This document shows, in pieces, positions 29,247-38,036 of a stretch of DNA of 64,000 nt; position 1 is the first letter of the stretch, and every line of letters starts with the position of its first letter. The stretch is from positions 4,340,001-4,404,000 of the forward strand of contig NZ_CP125947.1 of NCBI RefSeq assembly GCF_030064165.1, in the 5' to 3' direction. This DNA comes from Comamonas resistens (lineage in GTDB: Bacteria; Pseudomonadota; Gammaproteobacteria; Burkholderiales; Burkholderiaceae_C). Below the pieces are notes generated by a model that ran no database searches, was not told the DNA's origin, and saw only the letters and a program-made list of their open reading frames with translations. A program made the position numbers and the translations under genes.

Positions 29247-29675
29247 CTAAAAAACAAAATCCTGGAAAGCCGCAGGCATTTCCTGCTGCATGGCTTCCGC
29301 TTCACGCGCCTCATAAGTGGCCTTGTCCCACAGCTCGAAATGGTCGCCCATTCCCAGCAGCAGCACCTCTTTGGTCAGTCCGGCCGCTTCACGCAGCTCA
29401 GGCGCAACCAGCACACGCCCCGTGCCATCCATCTCCGCATCCATGGCACTGCCCAGAAAAACCCGCTTCCACCACTGGGCGTTCATGGGCACCTGTGCAA
29501 TCCGTTCACGGAACTTCAACCACTGAGGGCGAGGGAACAGCATCAAACAGCCATGAGGGTGCTTGGTGAAGGTCACCTGACCTTCGGCCATGGACAAAAG
29601 GGCGTCACGATGCCGGGTCGGCACCGAAAGCCGCCCCTTTGCATCGAGATTCAATGAGGACGCCCCTTGAAACAC
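29247..29675 (-). CDS. mraZ: Transcriptional regulator MraZ
   Basis: MraZ is an AbrB-like DNA-binding protein that represses the dcw promoter. It is 142 residues with two tandem swapped-hairpin modules. The first starts [20 protein letters not shown]. The second repeats the pattern as [20 protein letters not shown]. The start codon is GTG at 29675 with a good ribosome site (GGAGAGG). It is the first gene of the dcw cluster. Its predicted operator lies at 29741-29765. Confidence 0.96.
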   Translation of the reverse strand: MFQGASSLNLDAKGRLSVPTRHRDALLSMAEGQVTFTKHPHGCLMLFPRPQWLKFRERIAQVPMNAQWWKRVFLGSAMDAEMDGTGRVLVAPELREAAGLTKEVLLLGMGDHFELWDKATYEAREAEAMQQEMPAAFQDFVF

Positions 29676-29740
29676 GGCCAGCCTCTCCGGTTATCTGTAG
29701 CCGCTCAAGCCTCAAAAACGGGGCGCGAGGGCAGTTTTCA

Positions 29741-29765
29741 CCACTTAATTGCACTTTTTTCCACT
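29741..29765 (-). promoter_or_regulatory. MraZ operator: three 10-bp-spaced repeats
   Basis: On the minus strand AGTGG, AGTGC and AGTGG occur exactly 10 bp apart (starting at 29765, 29755 and 29745), 66-90 nt upstream of the mraZ GTG. MraZ is known to bind three or four short direct repeats with 10-bp spacing in front of its own operon. A TTGCTG at 29778-29773 may serve as the -35 box, but I see no convincing -10. Confidence 0.7.
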
Positions 29766-29991
29766 GTAGCAGCAATTTTGTAGCCCACCAAACCCGAAGG
29801 AACAATTATTTGCAATGAAATCAATCACTTAGACCATTTCAAAAGAACACCTCAAACGCAAAATATCTTTCCTTTACAAGCACTTAGCAAAGTCTGTGCA
29901 TGTGCAGCCTCAATAGAAACCGTCAATTGCAACCATTCAATTCAATGGAAAGCACGCATTCATCAGACGAACTTCTCCTACAAATGCAAAC
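29766..29991. other. Intergenic, AT-rich, upstream of the dcw cluster
   Basis: With the flanking mraZ leader this is about 350 nt without a gene, noticeably AT-richer than its surroundings. It should contain the main promoter of the leftward dcw cluster. No tRNA, small RNA hairpin or open frame of note is visible between the MraZ site and the hslU terminator. Confidence 0.5.
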
Positions 29992-30013
29992 TGCCCGCAA
30001 ACGCGGGCAGCTC
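29992..30013 (-). terminator. Terminator after hslU
   Basis: Perfect hairpin CTGCCCGC-GTTT-GCGGGCAG on the minus strand, 20-40 nt after the hslU stop, followed by TTTGCATTTG. The T tract is imperfect. Confidence 0.7.
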
Positions 30014-30032
30014 GCTATGCAAACCTTGAATT

Positions 30033-31352
30033 TCAAAGGATGAAGCGCGACAGGTCCTCATCCTGGCTCAGTACCTGCAAACGCTGGTCAACATAGCCTG
30101 CGTCTATCACCACGGTCTGGCCGGTCAGCTTTGCTGCATCAAAGCTGACTTCATCGAGCAGACGTTCCATCACGGTGGACAGACGGCGCGCACCGATGTT
30201 CTCGGTGCTCTCGTTGACGTCAAACGCAATGGTCGCCAGCCGGGTGATGCCTTCGGGCTTGAATTCCAGCGTCACGCCTTCGGTCGCCAGCAACGCTTGA
30301 TACTGTTTGACCAGGGAGGCGTGAGTCTGCATGAGAATGGCCTCGAAGTCCTGGACCGACAGCGAATCCAGTTCCACGCGAATGGGAAAGCGCCCCTGCA
30401 GCTCGGGAATCAGGTCGCTGGGCTTGGACAGGTGGAAAGCGCCGGATGCGATGAACAGAATGTGATCGGTCTTGACCACACCGTATTTGGTGGACACCGA
30501 TGTGCCCTCCACCAGCGGCAGCAGGTCGCGCTGCACGCCCTGGCGCGAGACATCGGAGCCGCTGGCTTCCTGACGCGTGGCCACCTTGTCGATCTCGTCG
30601 ATGAAGACAATGCCGTTTTGCTCGGCATTCGCAATGGCGCGGGTCTTGACGTCCTCCTCGTTGACCATCTTGGCCGCTTCCTCGTCGGTCAGCAGCTTCA
30701 GCGCCTCGGCGATCTTGAGCTTGCGCGTCTTGCGCTTTTCCTGGCCCATCTGGCTGAACATGCCGCGCAGTTGCTCGGCCATCTCTTCCATGCCCTGGGG
30801 CCCCATGATCTGCATCTGAGGCATCTGTTCGGCGATGTCGATCTCGATTTCCTTGTCGTCGAGCTGACCCTCGCGCAGCTTCTTGCGGAAAACCTGGCGC
30901 GCCGTGTTGTCGGCAGGCACTTCCCCGGTGCGGGCCTGGGGTACCAGCACATCGAGAATGCGATCCTCGGCGGCGTCTTCGGCGCGCGCGCGCATTTTCT
31001 TCATGTCCGATTCACGCGTCTGCTTGACGGCCACCTCGGCCAGATCGCGGATGATCGCATCCACATCCTTGCCCACATAACCGACTTCGGTGAACTTGGT
31101 CGCCTCGACCTTGATGAAAGGCGCATCGGCCAGTTTGGCCAGACGGCGGGCGATCTCGGTCTTGCCCACGCCCGTAGGGCCGATCATCAGAATGTTCTTG
31201 GGGGTGATTTCCTGGCGCAGGCCGTCGGCAACCTGCTGGCGGCGCCAGCGGTTGCGCAGCGCGATGGCCACGGCGCGCTTGGCGCCGTTTTGCCCGACGA
31301 TGTGCTTGTCCAGCTCGGAGACAATCTCCTGGGGAGTCATGGCAGAAGACAT
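30033..31352 (-). CDS. hslU: HslU ATPase subunit of the HslVU protease
   Basis: HslU is the AAA+ unfoldase that feeds substrates to the HslV peptidase. It is 439 residues. It has [17 protein letters not shown], Walker A in [19 protein letters not shown], the GYVG pore motif ([11 protein letters not shown]), an intermediate domain (about residues 110-230), and Walker [11 protein letters not shown]. The C-terminal tail EDLSRFIL docks into HslV. It lies 77 nt downstream of hslV. The gap contains a family-2 repeat, so the two genes may not be expressed equally. Confidence 0.98.
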   Translation of the reverse strand: MSSAMTPQEIVSELDKHIVGQNGAKRAVAIALRNRWRRQQVADGLRQEITPKNILMIGPTGVGKTEIARRLAKLADAPFIKVEATKFTEVGYVGKDVDAIIRDLAEVAVKQTRESDMKKMRARAEDAAEDRILDVLVPQARTGEVPADNTARQVFRKKLREGQLDDKEIEIDIAEQMPQMQIMGPQGMEEMAEQLRGMFSQMGQEKRKTRKLKIAEALKLLTDEEAAKMVNEEDVKTRAIANAEQNGIVFIDEIDKVATRQEASGSDVSRQGVQRDLLPLVEGTSVSTKYGVVKTDHILFIASGAFHLSKPSDLIPELQGRFPIRVELDSLSVQDFEAILMQTHASLVKQYQALLATEGVTLEFKPEGITRLATIAFDVNESTENIGARRLSTVMERLLDEVSFDAAKLTGQTVVIDAGYVDQRLQVLSQDEDLSRFIL

Positions 31353-31364
31353 GTGAATTCTCAG

Positions 31365-31413
31365 TCAAATATACCTCTAGCGCCCATTCATCAAGCGCTA
31401 GCAGCTATCAATT
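31365..31413 (-). repeat. Family-2 dispersed repeat between hslV and hslU
   Basis: The clearest copy: minus strand AATTGATAGCTGCTAGCGCT continuing TGATGAATGGGCGCTAGAGG. The inner arms (AGCGCT and GGCGCT) can pair. It starts 17 nt after the hslV stop, in the orientation of hslV, inside an operon. Confidence 0.75.
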
Positions 31414-31429
31414 GGGATAGATCTGGCGC

Positions 31430-31975
31430 TTACAGCGTCTCGATCGTGTGATTCATATTGGTGTAAATGCACAGCTCGCCGGCAATCGCCAGCGACTTGC
31501 GCACCACATCCTCGGCCGACAGCTCGGTGTTGTTCAGCAGCGCCTTGGCCGCAGAGTGCGCATAGGCTCCACCCGAGCCGATGGCCACAATGCCCTGCTC
31601 GGGCTCCAGCACATCGCCATTGCCGGTAATGATGAGCGAAGTGGTCGCATCAGCCACGGCCAGCATGGCTTCGAGCTTGCGCAGCACACGGTCGGTGCGC
31701 CATTCCTTGGTCAGCTCGATTGCGGCACGGGTCAGATTGCCCTGGTGTTTTTCCAGCTTGGCCTCGAAGCGCTCGAACAGCGTGAATGCATCTGCGGTCG
31801 CGCCCGCAAAGCCCGCCAGCACCTTGCCGTGGTAGAGCTTGCGCACCTTGCGCGCCGTGCCCTTGACAACGATGTGACCCAATGTGACCTGACCATCACC
31901 GCCGATGGCGACTTGCACGCCCTCGGGAGTCTGGCGGCGCACGCTCAAAATGGTGGTGCCGTGAAACTGTTCCAT
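31430..31975 (-). CDS. hslV: HslV peptidase subunit of the HslVU protease
   Basis: HslV is a threonine peptidase related to proteasome beta subunits. It is 181 residues. The precursor begins [14 protein letters not shown], so removal of six residues would expose the nucleophile Thr. Other landmarks are GDGQVTLG, the Lys of [21 protein letters not shown], and [17 protein letters not shown]. It is followed by hslU. Confidence 0.97.
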   Translation of the reverse strand: MEQFHGTTILSVRRQTPEGVQVAIGGDGQVTLGHIVVKGTARKVRKLYHGKVLAGFAGATADAFTLFERFEAKLEKHQGNLTRAAIELTKEWRTDRVLRKLEAMLAVADATTSLIITGNGDVLEPEQGIVAIGSGGAYAHSAAKALLNNTELSAEDVVRKSLAIAGELCIYTNMNHTIETL

Positions 31976-32076
31976 CTGCTGCAGATGGGGATGCTCAAGA
32001 ACATCCTCAAGAGCTAGAACAAAGAAAATTTATAGCAAGACAGGTGCCACCCAAAACTGGCGCGACCTAAAGGTCA

Positions 32077-32177
32077 GGATGCCAAGCAAGCGCCGCCGCG
32101 CAGCGAGGGCATCGACCCCCTCCCATAGCGCGAAGCGCGTAGAGAGAGGGGTGAAGGCGCGCAGCGCCTCAGGGGGT
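32077..32177 (-). repeat. Family-1 dispersed 3'-end repeat, copy d
   Basis: On the minus strand it starts CCCCCTGAGGCGCTGCGCGC two nt after the stop codon of the STAS-domain gene. It passes through a CTCTCTACGCGCTTCGCGC arm, and ends GCGCTTGCTTGGCATCC. The orientation matches all other copies. Confidence 0.75.
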
Positions 32178-32178
32178 G

Positions 32179-33918
32179 CTAATCCCGTCTAGGAATTACC
32201 TGTGCATGCTCCTGAATGCCCACGACATTGAAGAACACCGCCACCAGCTGATGCAGCTGGCTGAACTGCAGCACATGGCCCAACGACTGCATTTCAGCCG
32301 CCCAGTTGAGCACCGAGCCCGCCGCGGCAAAGTCCATGCGCACCAGGCGCGAGCAGTCAATCGCCACCGTCTCGCCCAGTTTGGCCTTGTCCTGCACCTG
32401 GGCCAGCCAGGGCAGCGCGTCACCGTCAATCACGCCCTGCAAGGCAAAGCGCGGGGCACGCTCCCGCCACAACACATCGGGAGTGAGGGTATCCGGCCCT
32501 TGCACAGAAATGCTCTTGGCCGGGCTGCCACTTTGCCCTTCCTGCAGGAACTGGCTCACCGGATCCACCCAGGATGGAGGGGAAACCTCGTAGGTTACGC
32601 AGTAGTCGAGGGCCGTCAGCTCAAAATCGTCCTGCCTGTGCATGAGCCGCAGCAGTGCCAGGCGCAGATGCCACCAATCCGGCACCACATCGGACTGGCC
32701 TGAGGGGCAATGCTTGCCCATGACGGCCAGCAAGCGCTCATGGCCGGCAAACACCAACTCACCTTTTTCATCGCTCCACTGCTGCACAGCCGTCAGCAGC
32801 GGCATCAGCACACCTGCCTCGATTTCTTCCAGCGCGCTCCAGTCCATGGCCCAGGGGCCTGCGCTGCGCGCCTTGCTGGTCAGAAGGGCCTTGAGGCTGG
32901 ATTCACCCAGCAACACCGGAGCCTGCCAGCGGAAACCCACAGCAGCCGTCCCGGCGTCGCTACCGGTATCGCGCAGCTCGCCTGCCTGCTGCGGCATGGC
33001 AAACCATTGCGGCGCAGAGCGGCCGAAGCGGGATGCGAAGTCCATGCCCGCGTCGTCAAACTGCTCCTGCCAGCCTGCCGCACGGTACAGATCCAGCAAG
33101 GCCAGCCAGAGCGACAGCTGGGCCGGCGCATCATGGCTGCGGCGCTCGATCAGGGCCTTGAGACTGAGCTCTGCTCCTGCCACGTCGCCATTGGCAAACA
33201 CAATGGCAGGCTCTTCCAGCGCCACATCATGCTCGTAGCGCGTGAATGATGGGGGCACCATGCTGGCCTCGGCGGGCGCAGACACTTCGGTGGGAGCAAA
33301 GCCCGGAGAAAAATCGGTTTCGCCGCGCATGCTCGCCAGACCGGGAATACCGGTGCCACTCATCAACGGCGCCTGCGCCGAGGCGTTGCCAGGCAGCTTC
33401 AGATCGCTGGGCAGCGCATCGCTGAGCAAGGGAGGAGAGCTTCCGGGTGGCGGAGAGCGGAACGAGGAAGGCAGGGCATTGCCGCCCTCAGGCAGCGACA
33501 AGGGCATGGTTGCGGCATCGCCAGCCTGCTTGCCGCGCCACCACTGCTGGGCCATCTGGGCTTCGATCTCGTCAATCTTCTTGATCGTATCGGCACGTTC
33601 ACCAGAGTCGCCGCTGTATACCGTCTGCAGAAAAGAGGTTGCAACCGGGGTCGGACGGGTCTGGCCCACCCCTGCTGTCTTGGAGGACTGCGCCAGCTGC
33701 GCCTGACGCAGCTTGCGCAGATGGTCAAACTCCCGCTTGCGCGCAAAGTCGTTCTGGCGCTTGCGCTCCAGCATTTCCTTGAGTGCCTGCTTGCTGTACT
33801 GACTTTCTTCGCTTTCCTGGCTCAGATGATCCAAATCGGACCAATTGACGGTCGGGTGACGCACAAAGCGCGCCACCTTGGACAGCAAGCCCCCCGATTT
33901 GTTTTCTTCTTTTGCCAT
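32179..33918 (-). CDS. STAS-domain protein of unknown role
   Basis: A 579-residue soluble protein with no signal peptide. The N-terminal 100 residues are charged and probably helical. A Pro/Ser/Gly-rich linker follows (about 125-225). A helical middle region may hold repeat-like helices (LSLKALIERRSHDAPAQLSLW). The last 100 residues form a STAS-like domain, VAIDCSRLVRMDFAAAGSVL then WAAEMQSLGHVLQFSQLHQL. STAS domains act in anti-sigma-antagonist switches and transporter regulation. Its usual phosphorylatable Ser is not obvious here. Start is ATG 33918, with a weak ribosome site. It sits between dksA and hslV; function unknown. Confidence 0.75.
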   Translation of the reverse strand: MAKEENKSGGLLSKVARFVRHPTVNWSDLDHLSQESEESQYSKQALKEMLERKRQNDFARKREFDHLRKLRQAQLAQSSKTAGVGQTRPTPVATSFLQTVYSGDSGERADTIKKIDEIEAQMAQQWWRGKQAGDAATMPLSLPEGGNALPSSFRSPPPGSSPPLLSDALPSDLKLPGNASAQAPLMSGTGIPGLASMRGETDFSPGFAPTEVSAPAEASMVPPSFTRYEHDVALEEPAIVFANGDVAGAELSLKALIERRSHDAPAQLSLWLALLDLYRAAGWQEQFDDAGMDFASRFGRSAPQWFAMPQQAGELRDTGSDAGTAAVGFRWQAPVLLGESSLKALLTSKARSAGPWAMDWSALEEIEAGVLMPLLTAVQQWSDEKGELVFAGHERLLAVMGKHCPSGQSDVVPDWWHLRLALLRLMHRQDDFELTALDYCVTYEVSPPSWVDPVSQFLQEGQSGSPAKSISVQGPDTLTPDVLWRERAPRFALQGVIDGDALPWLAQVQDKAKLGETVAIDCSRLVRMDFAAAGSVLNWAAEMQSLGHVLQFSQLHQLVAVFFNVVGIQEHAQVIPRRD

Positions 33919-33964
33919 GGTCAACTACTTTGATGCCAAGTACGCAGCGGGCACTTGACGCACA

Positions 33965-34711
33965 TCAATCGCCGTACATCTTCTGCTTGAGCTCACGGCG
34001 CTGCTGCGCTTCCAGCGACAGCGTGGCCGTGGGGCGGGCCAGCAGACGGCCCACGCCGATGGGCTCGCCGGTCTCGTCGCAGTAGCCGTAGTCGCCTGCA
34101 TCGATACGGGCGATGGACTGGTCGATCTTCTTGAGCAACTTGCGCTCGCGGTCACGGGTGCGCAGCTCCAGAGCATGCTCTTCCTCGATGGTGGCGCGGT
34201 CTGCGGGATCGGGCACCACCACGGTGTCCTCGCGCAGGTTTTCTGCGGTTTCACCGGCGTTGACATGCATGTCGTTCTTGAGCGTCACCAGCTTGCGACG
34301 AAAGAACGCCAGCTGCGCGTCGTTCATGTAATCGTCGTCAGACATGGCCAGCACGTCCGCATCGGTCAATTCCTCCACCGACTTGGTCTTCCAGGCATTG
34401 GCCAGCTTGGGATCTTTTTTGGTCGCAGCTTGCTTTGTGTTGGTCATAGCTTTCGTATCGCTCTTTGTTACCGCAGCACCGGCCTGTATAGGGGCCAGAG
34501 GCGAAACTGTCGTTTTGGGCTGCCGCGCAGGAGGCTTTGCAGAACGTTGGGGTTGTGATGTCGCGGAAGCTTTCCGCGGCGCAACGGGCGCCAGCTCCGG
34601 CTTGTCCGGCGCGACATCCACCAAAGAGGTCTTGGCGCTGCGGGTACGCAAAGCAAGCTCTGCCGCCTTGTCGGCTGCAGTCATGGGCTTGTCACGTTTC
34701 ACAGCGTTCAC
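33965..34711 (-). CDS. dksA: RNA polymerase-binding transcription factor DksA, extended and Cys-poor
   Basis: DksA binds the RNA polymerase secondary channel and, with ppGpp, adjusts rRNA and amino-acid promoters. The canonical body covers about the last 140 residues: MSDDDYMNDAQLAFFRR, a long coiled coil whose tip carries DPADRATIEEE (the DxxDxA motif), and a zinc-finger-like end GYCDETGEPIGVGRLLARPT. Only one of the four zinc Cys remains; the second pair reads LSLEA. A GTG at 34711 with AGGAG upstream gives 248 residues, including an Ala/Pro/Lys-rich N-terminal tail of about 110. An ATG at 34447 (MTNTKQ) would give 160 residues. The start is uncertain. Confidence 0.9.
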   Translation of the reverse strand: MNAVKRDKPMTAADKAAELALRTRSAKTSLVDVAPDKPELAPVAPRKASATSQPQRSAKPPARQPKTTVSPLAPIQAGAAVTKSDTKAMTNTKQAATKKDPKLANAWKTKSVEELTDADVLAMSDDDYMNDAQLAFFRRKLVTLKNDMHVNAGETAENLREDTVVVPDPADRATIEEEHALELRTRDRERKLLKKIDQSIARIDAGDYGYCDETGEPIGVGRLLARPTATLSLEAQQRRELKQKMYGD

Positions 34712-34884
34712 GTCCTGTCTCCTCACAGTACGGTGCACATTGCAAGGCTGGATTGCTCCAACCTCCTCTTCAGGGGCGGCATTGTAGCCATGCCGCCATC
34801 CCTGTCCCCTCTCCGTTGCACATACCCCACAAATACAGGGTTGGTCTTCGATCGAGACTCATCAGTTTGCGAGAGATATCGAAC

Positions 34885-34910
34885 AAAAAACGGCCTGCAA
34901 AGCAGGCCGT
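34885..34910 (-). terminator. Rho-independent terminator of the CobW-family gene
   Basis: Minus-strand hairpin ACGGCCTGC-TTT-GCAGGCCGT followed by six T, about 30 nt after the stop codon at 34940. Confidence 0.88.
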
Positions 34911-34939
34911 CAGTCATTGTCAGCAATCAGCAAGCCGGG

Positions 34940-36061
34940 TCACACCAGACACTGATCCAGCCCCTGCTTGAAGATGTCCTGCGGCAGGTCGATACCGATA
35001 AAGACCATACGGCTTTCGCGCTTTTCACCGGCTTCCCATTCAGGGCCCAGATCGCTGCCCATGAGCTGGTGCACGCCCTGGAAGATGACCTTGCGGCTGG
35101 TGCCCTTCATGTCCAGAACGCCTTTGTAGCGCAGCATCTTGGGGCCGTAGATGTTCACGATGGCGCCCAGGAAGTCTTCCAGCTTGGCGGGGTCGAAGGC
35201 GCGATCGGCACGGTAGACAAAGCTCTTCACATCATCGTCGTGGTGATGGTGATGCGGGTGATTGCAGTGCTCGCCATGTTCGTGGTCATGGTCGTCGTGG
35301 CCGCAATGCTCGTCGTGCTTGTGCTCATGGCCGTGATCGTGTTCGCATTGACCATGGTCATGGTCGCAAGCACTGTGATCATGATGCTCGTGGCCGTGAT
35401 CATCTTCCTTGAGGAAGTCGGGGTCGATATCGAGCTTGGCATTCAGGTTGAAGCCACGCAGGTCGAACACTTCGCTCAGGGGCACATCGCCAAAATGAAC
35501 GGCGCGAATGGGCGCACGAGGGTTCATGTGCTTCAAGCGATGAATCAAGGCATCCTTTTCGGCATCGGTCACCAGATCGGTCTTGGACAGGAACATCTGA
35601 TCGGCAAAGCCCACCTGGCGGCGCGCCTCCTGGCGGTCGTCAAGCTGCTGGTTGGCGTGCTTGGCGTCCACCAGGGTGATGATGGAGTCGATCAGATAGG
35701 TTTCGGCGATCTCATCGTCCATGAAGAAGGTCTGGGCGACGGGGCCGGGATCGGCCAGGCCCGTGGTCTCGATGACGATGCGGTCGAAGTCCACCAGGCC
35801 CTTGCGACGCTTGGCGGCCAGCAGTTGCAGTGCCTCGCGCAGGTCCTCGCGGATGGTGCAGCAGATGCAGCCATTGCTCATCTGCAGGATCTGCTCCTTG
35901 GATTCGGTCTTGAGAATATCGGTGTCGATATTCTCCTCGCCGAACTCGTTCTCGATCACGGCGATCTTCATGCCGTGCGACTCGTGCAGCACGCGCTTGA
36001 GCAGCGTGGTTTTGCCCGAGCCCAGAAAGCCCGTGAGAATGGTGACTGGAATGAGAGCCAT
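34940..36061 (-). CDS. CobW/COG0523 family GTPase with His-rich metal-binding insert
   Basis: A G3E-family GTPase, a putative metallochaperone of the COG0523 group (relatives: YjiA, ZigA, CobW). It is 373 residues from the ATG at 36061 (MALIPVTIL). The P-loop is GFLGSGKT (residues 11-18), and the signature metal motif CICC is at 65-68. Also present are ETTGLADPGP and a guanine motif SKTD. About residues 220-285 form an exceptional stretch of His and Asp with four Cys, ending in HHHHH. The C-terminal CobW domain (about 290-373) follows. Zinc is the likely metal by family, but no Zur site or zinc-dependent paralogue is visible to support that. Confidence 0.88.
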   Translation of the reverse strand: MALIPVTILTGFLGSGKTTLLKRVLHESHGMKIAVIENEFGEENIDTDILKTESKEQILQMSNGCICCTIREDLREALQLLAAKRRKGLVDFDRIVIETTGLADPGPVAQTFFMDDEIAETYLIDSIITLVDAKHANQQLDDRQEARRQVGFADQMFLSKTDLVTDAEKDALIHRLKHMNPRAPIRAVHFGDVPLSEVFDLRGFNLNAKLDIDPDFLKEDDHGHEHHDHSACDHDHGQCEHDHGHEHKHDEHCGHDDHDHEHGEHCNHPHHHHHDDDVKSFVYRADRAFDPAKLEDFLGAIVNIYGPKMLRYKGVLDMKGTSRKVIFQGVHQLMGSDLGPEWEAGEKRESRMVFIGIDLPQDIFKQGLDQCLV

Positions 36062-36211
36062 GCTTTGAAACCTCTTGCTGCGGTCTGTCGCCTGATGCGC
36101 CAGCCCTGGAAACACGGACGGCGCCATTGCGCGCCGCCTCGGTAATAACAGCTGGGGAGTGTAGCGGCGCTTTCAAGCGCGCATTGCCAGCAGGGCTGCC
36201 CAAATTTTCAA

Positions 36212-36261
36212 GCCAAATCAACCTCTGGCGCTTATCCACAAAGCGCCACAAGCTATCAAAT
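36212..36261 (-). repeat. Family-2 dispersed repeat after xerC
   Basis: Minus strand TTTGATAGCTTGTGGCGCTT followed by TGTGGATAAGCGCCAGAGG, about 10 nt after the xerC stop and in its orientation. Confidence 0.65.
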
Positions 36262-36270
36262 CAGGATTAT

Positions 36271-37314
36271 CTAGTCTTCGGTATCGCGCGAAGCAGCAGG
36301 CTTGTCTTCGCCTTCCTGCCGCCGTGCACGCGGATGCGCGCTTTCGTAAGCCTGGGCCAGATGCTGAAAGTCCAGCCGGGTATAGATCTGCGTGGTCGTG
36401 ATGCTGGAATGCCCCAGCAGCTCCTGCACCGCCCGCAAATCGCTGCTGGACTGCAGCATGTGGCTGGCAAACGAGTGGCGCAGCACATGGGGATGCACGC
36501 CGGACGCCAGCCCCGCCTGCTGGCCCCGCAGCTTGATGCGGGCCCAGACGGACTGCGTACTCAGCCTCTCCCCCCGGTGCCCGATAAACAGCGCAGGCTC
36601 GCCCAGGGCCGCCTGCTGCGCAGCTCCGGCCAGCCCCTGGGTCCGCAACGCCAGCCAGGCATGCAGAGCCTCCAGCGCCTTGCCGCCCACGGGCACGATA
36701 CGCCGCTTGCTGCCCTTGCCTTGCACATGGGCATCGCCCGCCGCCAGGTCAATCCAGCCACGGCCTTGCTGCTGCGTGCTCTGGTCAGGCTGCACATCCA
36801 GCCCCGCCAGCTCGGCCACGCGCAAGCCGCAGCTGTAGAGCAGCTCGGTCATGGCCGCATCCCGCGCCTCTATCCAGGGGTCGGCATCGGCATTGTGAAA
36901 GCTGGCCAGTTGCACTGCGTCGTCCACGCCCAGCGCCTTGGGCAGGGGCTTGGCCGCCTTGGGGCCGCGCACACCTTCAACGGGATTGAAAGGCACCAGC
37001 TCCTGCTGGGCCGCCCAACGAAAAAAGCTGCGCCAGCCCGAAAGAATCAGTGCAATACCGCGTGGACTGCGGCCAGCGCTGTGCATCTGCGCGGCAAAAC
37101 GGCGGATATGCGCAGGCTGCAGCGTCAGCAATGGCTGATCTGCCTGCTGTGCAAACTGCTTCAGCTTGAGCAGGTCCAGCGCATACAGCGTATGGGTGCG
37201 GTCGGCCAGGCGCTTTTGCACGCGCACATGCTCAAGATAGCGCTGAACCACCTCGGGCAACTGCGCGCATTGCTCCTCGAATGAGAGCTGCTCGCGTTCT
37301 TGCGGCAAGCTCAT
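36271..37314 (-). CDS. xerC: Tyrosine recombinase XerC
   Basis: XerC acts with XerD at dif to resolve chromosome dimers. It is 347 residues, longer than E. coli XerC (298). The extra length is mainly a linker around STQQQGRGW and a charged C-terminal tail. Catalytic residues are in place: Arg in LLYSCGLRVAELAGLD, Lys in GKGSKRRIVP, HVLRHSFASHM (HxxR), LGHSSITTTQIYT with the nucleophile Tyr. The dapF-DUF484-xerC order, also found in enterobacteria, supports XerC rather than XerD. No dif site was found in the window. Confidence 0.93.
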   Translation of the reverse strand: MSLPQEREQLSFEEQCAQLPEVVQRYLEHVRVQKRLADRTHTLYALDLLKLKQFAQQADQPLLTLQPAHIRRFAAQMHSAGRSPRGIALILSGWRSFFRWAAQQELVPFNPVEGVRGPKAAKPLPKALGVDDAVQLASFHNADADPWIEARDAAMTELLYSCGLRVAELAGLDVQPDQSTQQQGRGWIDLAAGDAHVQGKGSKRRIVPVGGKALEALHAWLALRTQGLAGAAQQAALGEPALFIGHRGERLSTQSVWARIKLRGQQAGLASGVHPHVLRHSFASHMLQSSSDLRAVQELLGHSSITTTQIYTRLDFQHLAQAYESAHPRARRQEGEDKPAASRDTED

Positions 37315-37322
37315 GCGGGTAT

Positions 37323-38036
37323 TCAGCCGTGGGCCAATGTCAACGCAGGCAGGCGCATGCGCGACAGCGAGGCACTGGCCAGCTCGGCAATGCGCGAGAG
37401 GAATTCCGTGCCCATGGTCGCGTCAAAGCGGTGGGGATCGGGCGAGCCCAGCACCAGCATGCCAAAGCTGTTGGAAGTGCTGTCCATGGCGCCGTCATGC
37501 AGCGTCAGCAGCGCCAACGACTGCACGGCATTGGGGTTGGGCAGCCAGTTGACAGGCTCGAAGCCCATGTTGGGACCACAGAACGGCATGGTCAGCGAAG
37601 CGGCAAAGGCCTTGGCGTCATCGCTTACACCCATGGTGTACACGGTGCCCGAATGCGCGCCCGACACATTCCACAGGCGCAGCGCCACCTGGGGCACATC
37701 AAACGTATGCTGCAGGCTGGCCGTCAGTGCATGAGGCAGCTCGCGCAGGTCCTGCACCTTGACCAGGGCATGGGTCCACTGGTGAATCTTGCTGGCGATG
37801 GCGGCGTTCTCGCTGCCGTGGCGCATCATGTCCATGATGCGATGCTCCAGAGCCTTGATCTTCTCGCGCAGCATCTCGGCCTGACGCTCCTGCAGACTCA
37901 CGGCGCGCGGACCATGGCCGCTGATCAGGCGCACGCCTGTCAGCAACTCGGCATGACGCTCGAAGAACTCTGGGTTTTGCTGGAGGAAGTCGGCAATCGA
38001 CTCTTCGGTCAATGCAATATCGGTCAAGCTGTTCAT
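37323..38036 (-). CDS. DUF484 family protein
   Basis: A 237-residue cytoplasmic protein of the DUF484 family, a GAF-like fold of unknown function found next to xerC and dapF. Seen: the family start [20 protein letters not shown], a helical [18 protein letters not shown] connector, and a C-terminal GAF-like part ending [20 protein letters not shown]. It overlaps the dapF stop by 4 nt and lies 8 nt before xerC, so the three form one transcript. Confidence 0.88.
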   Translation of the reverse strand: MNSLTDIALTEESIADFLQQNPEFFERHAELLTGVRLISGHGPRAVSLQERQAEMLREKIKALEHRIMDMMRHGSENAAIASKIHQWTHALVKVQDLRELPHALTASLQHTFDVPQVALRLWNVSGAHSGTVYTMGVSDDAKAFAASLTMPFCGPNMGFEPVNWLPNPNAVQSLALLTLHDGAMDSTSNSFGMLVLGSPDPHRFDATMGTEFLSRIAELASASLSRMRLPALTLAHG

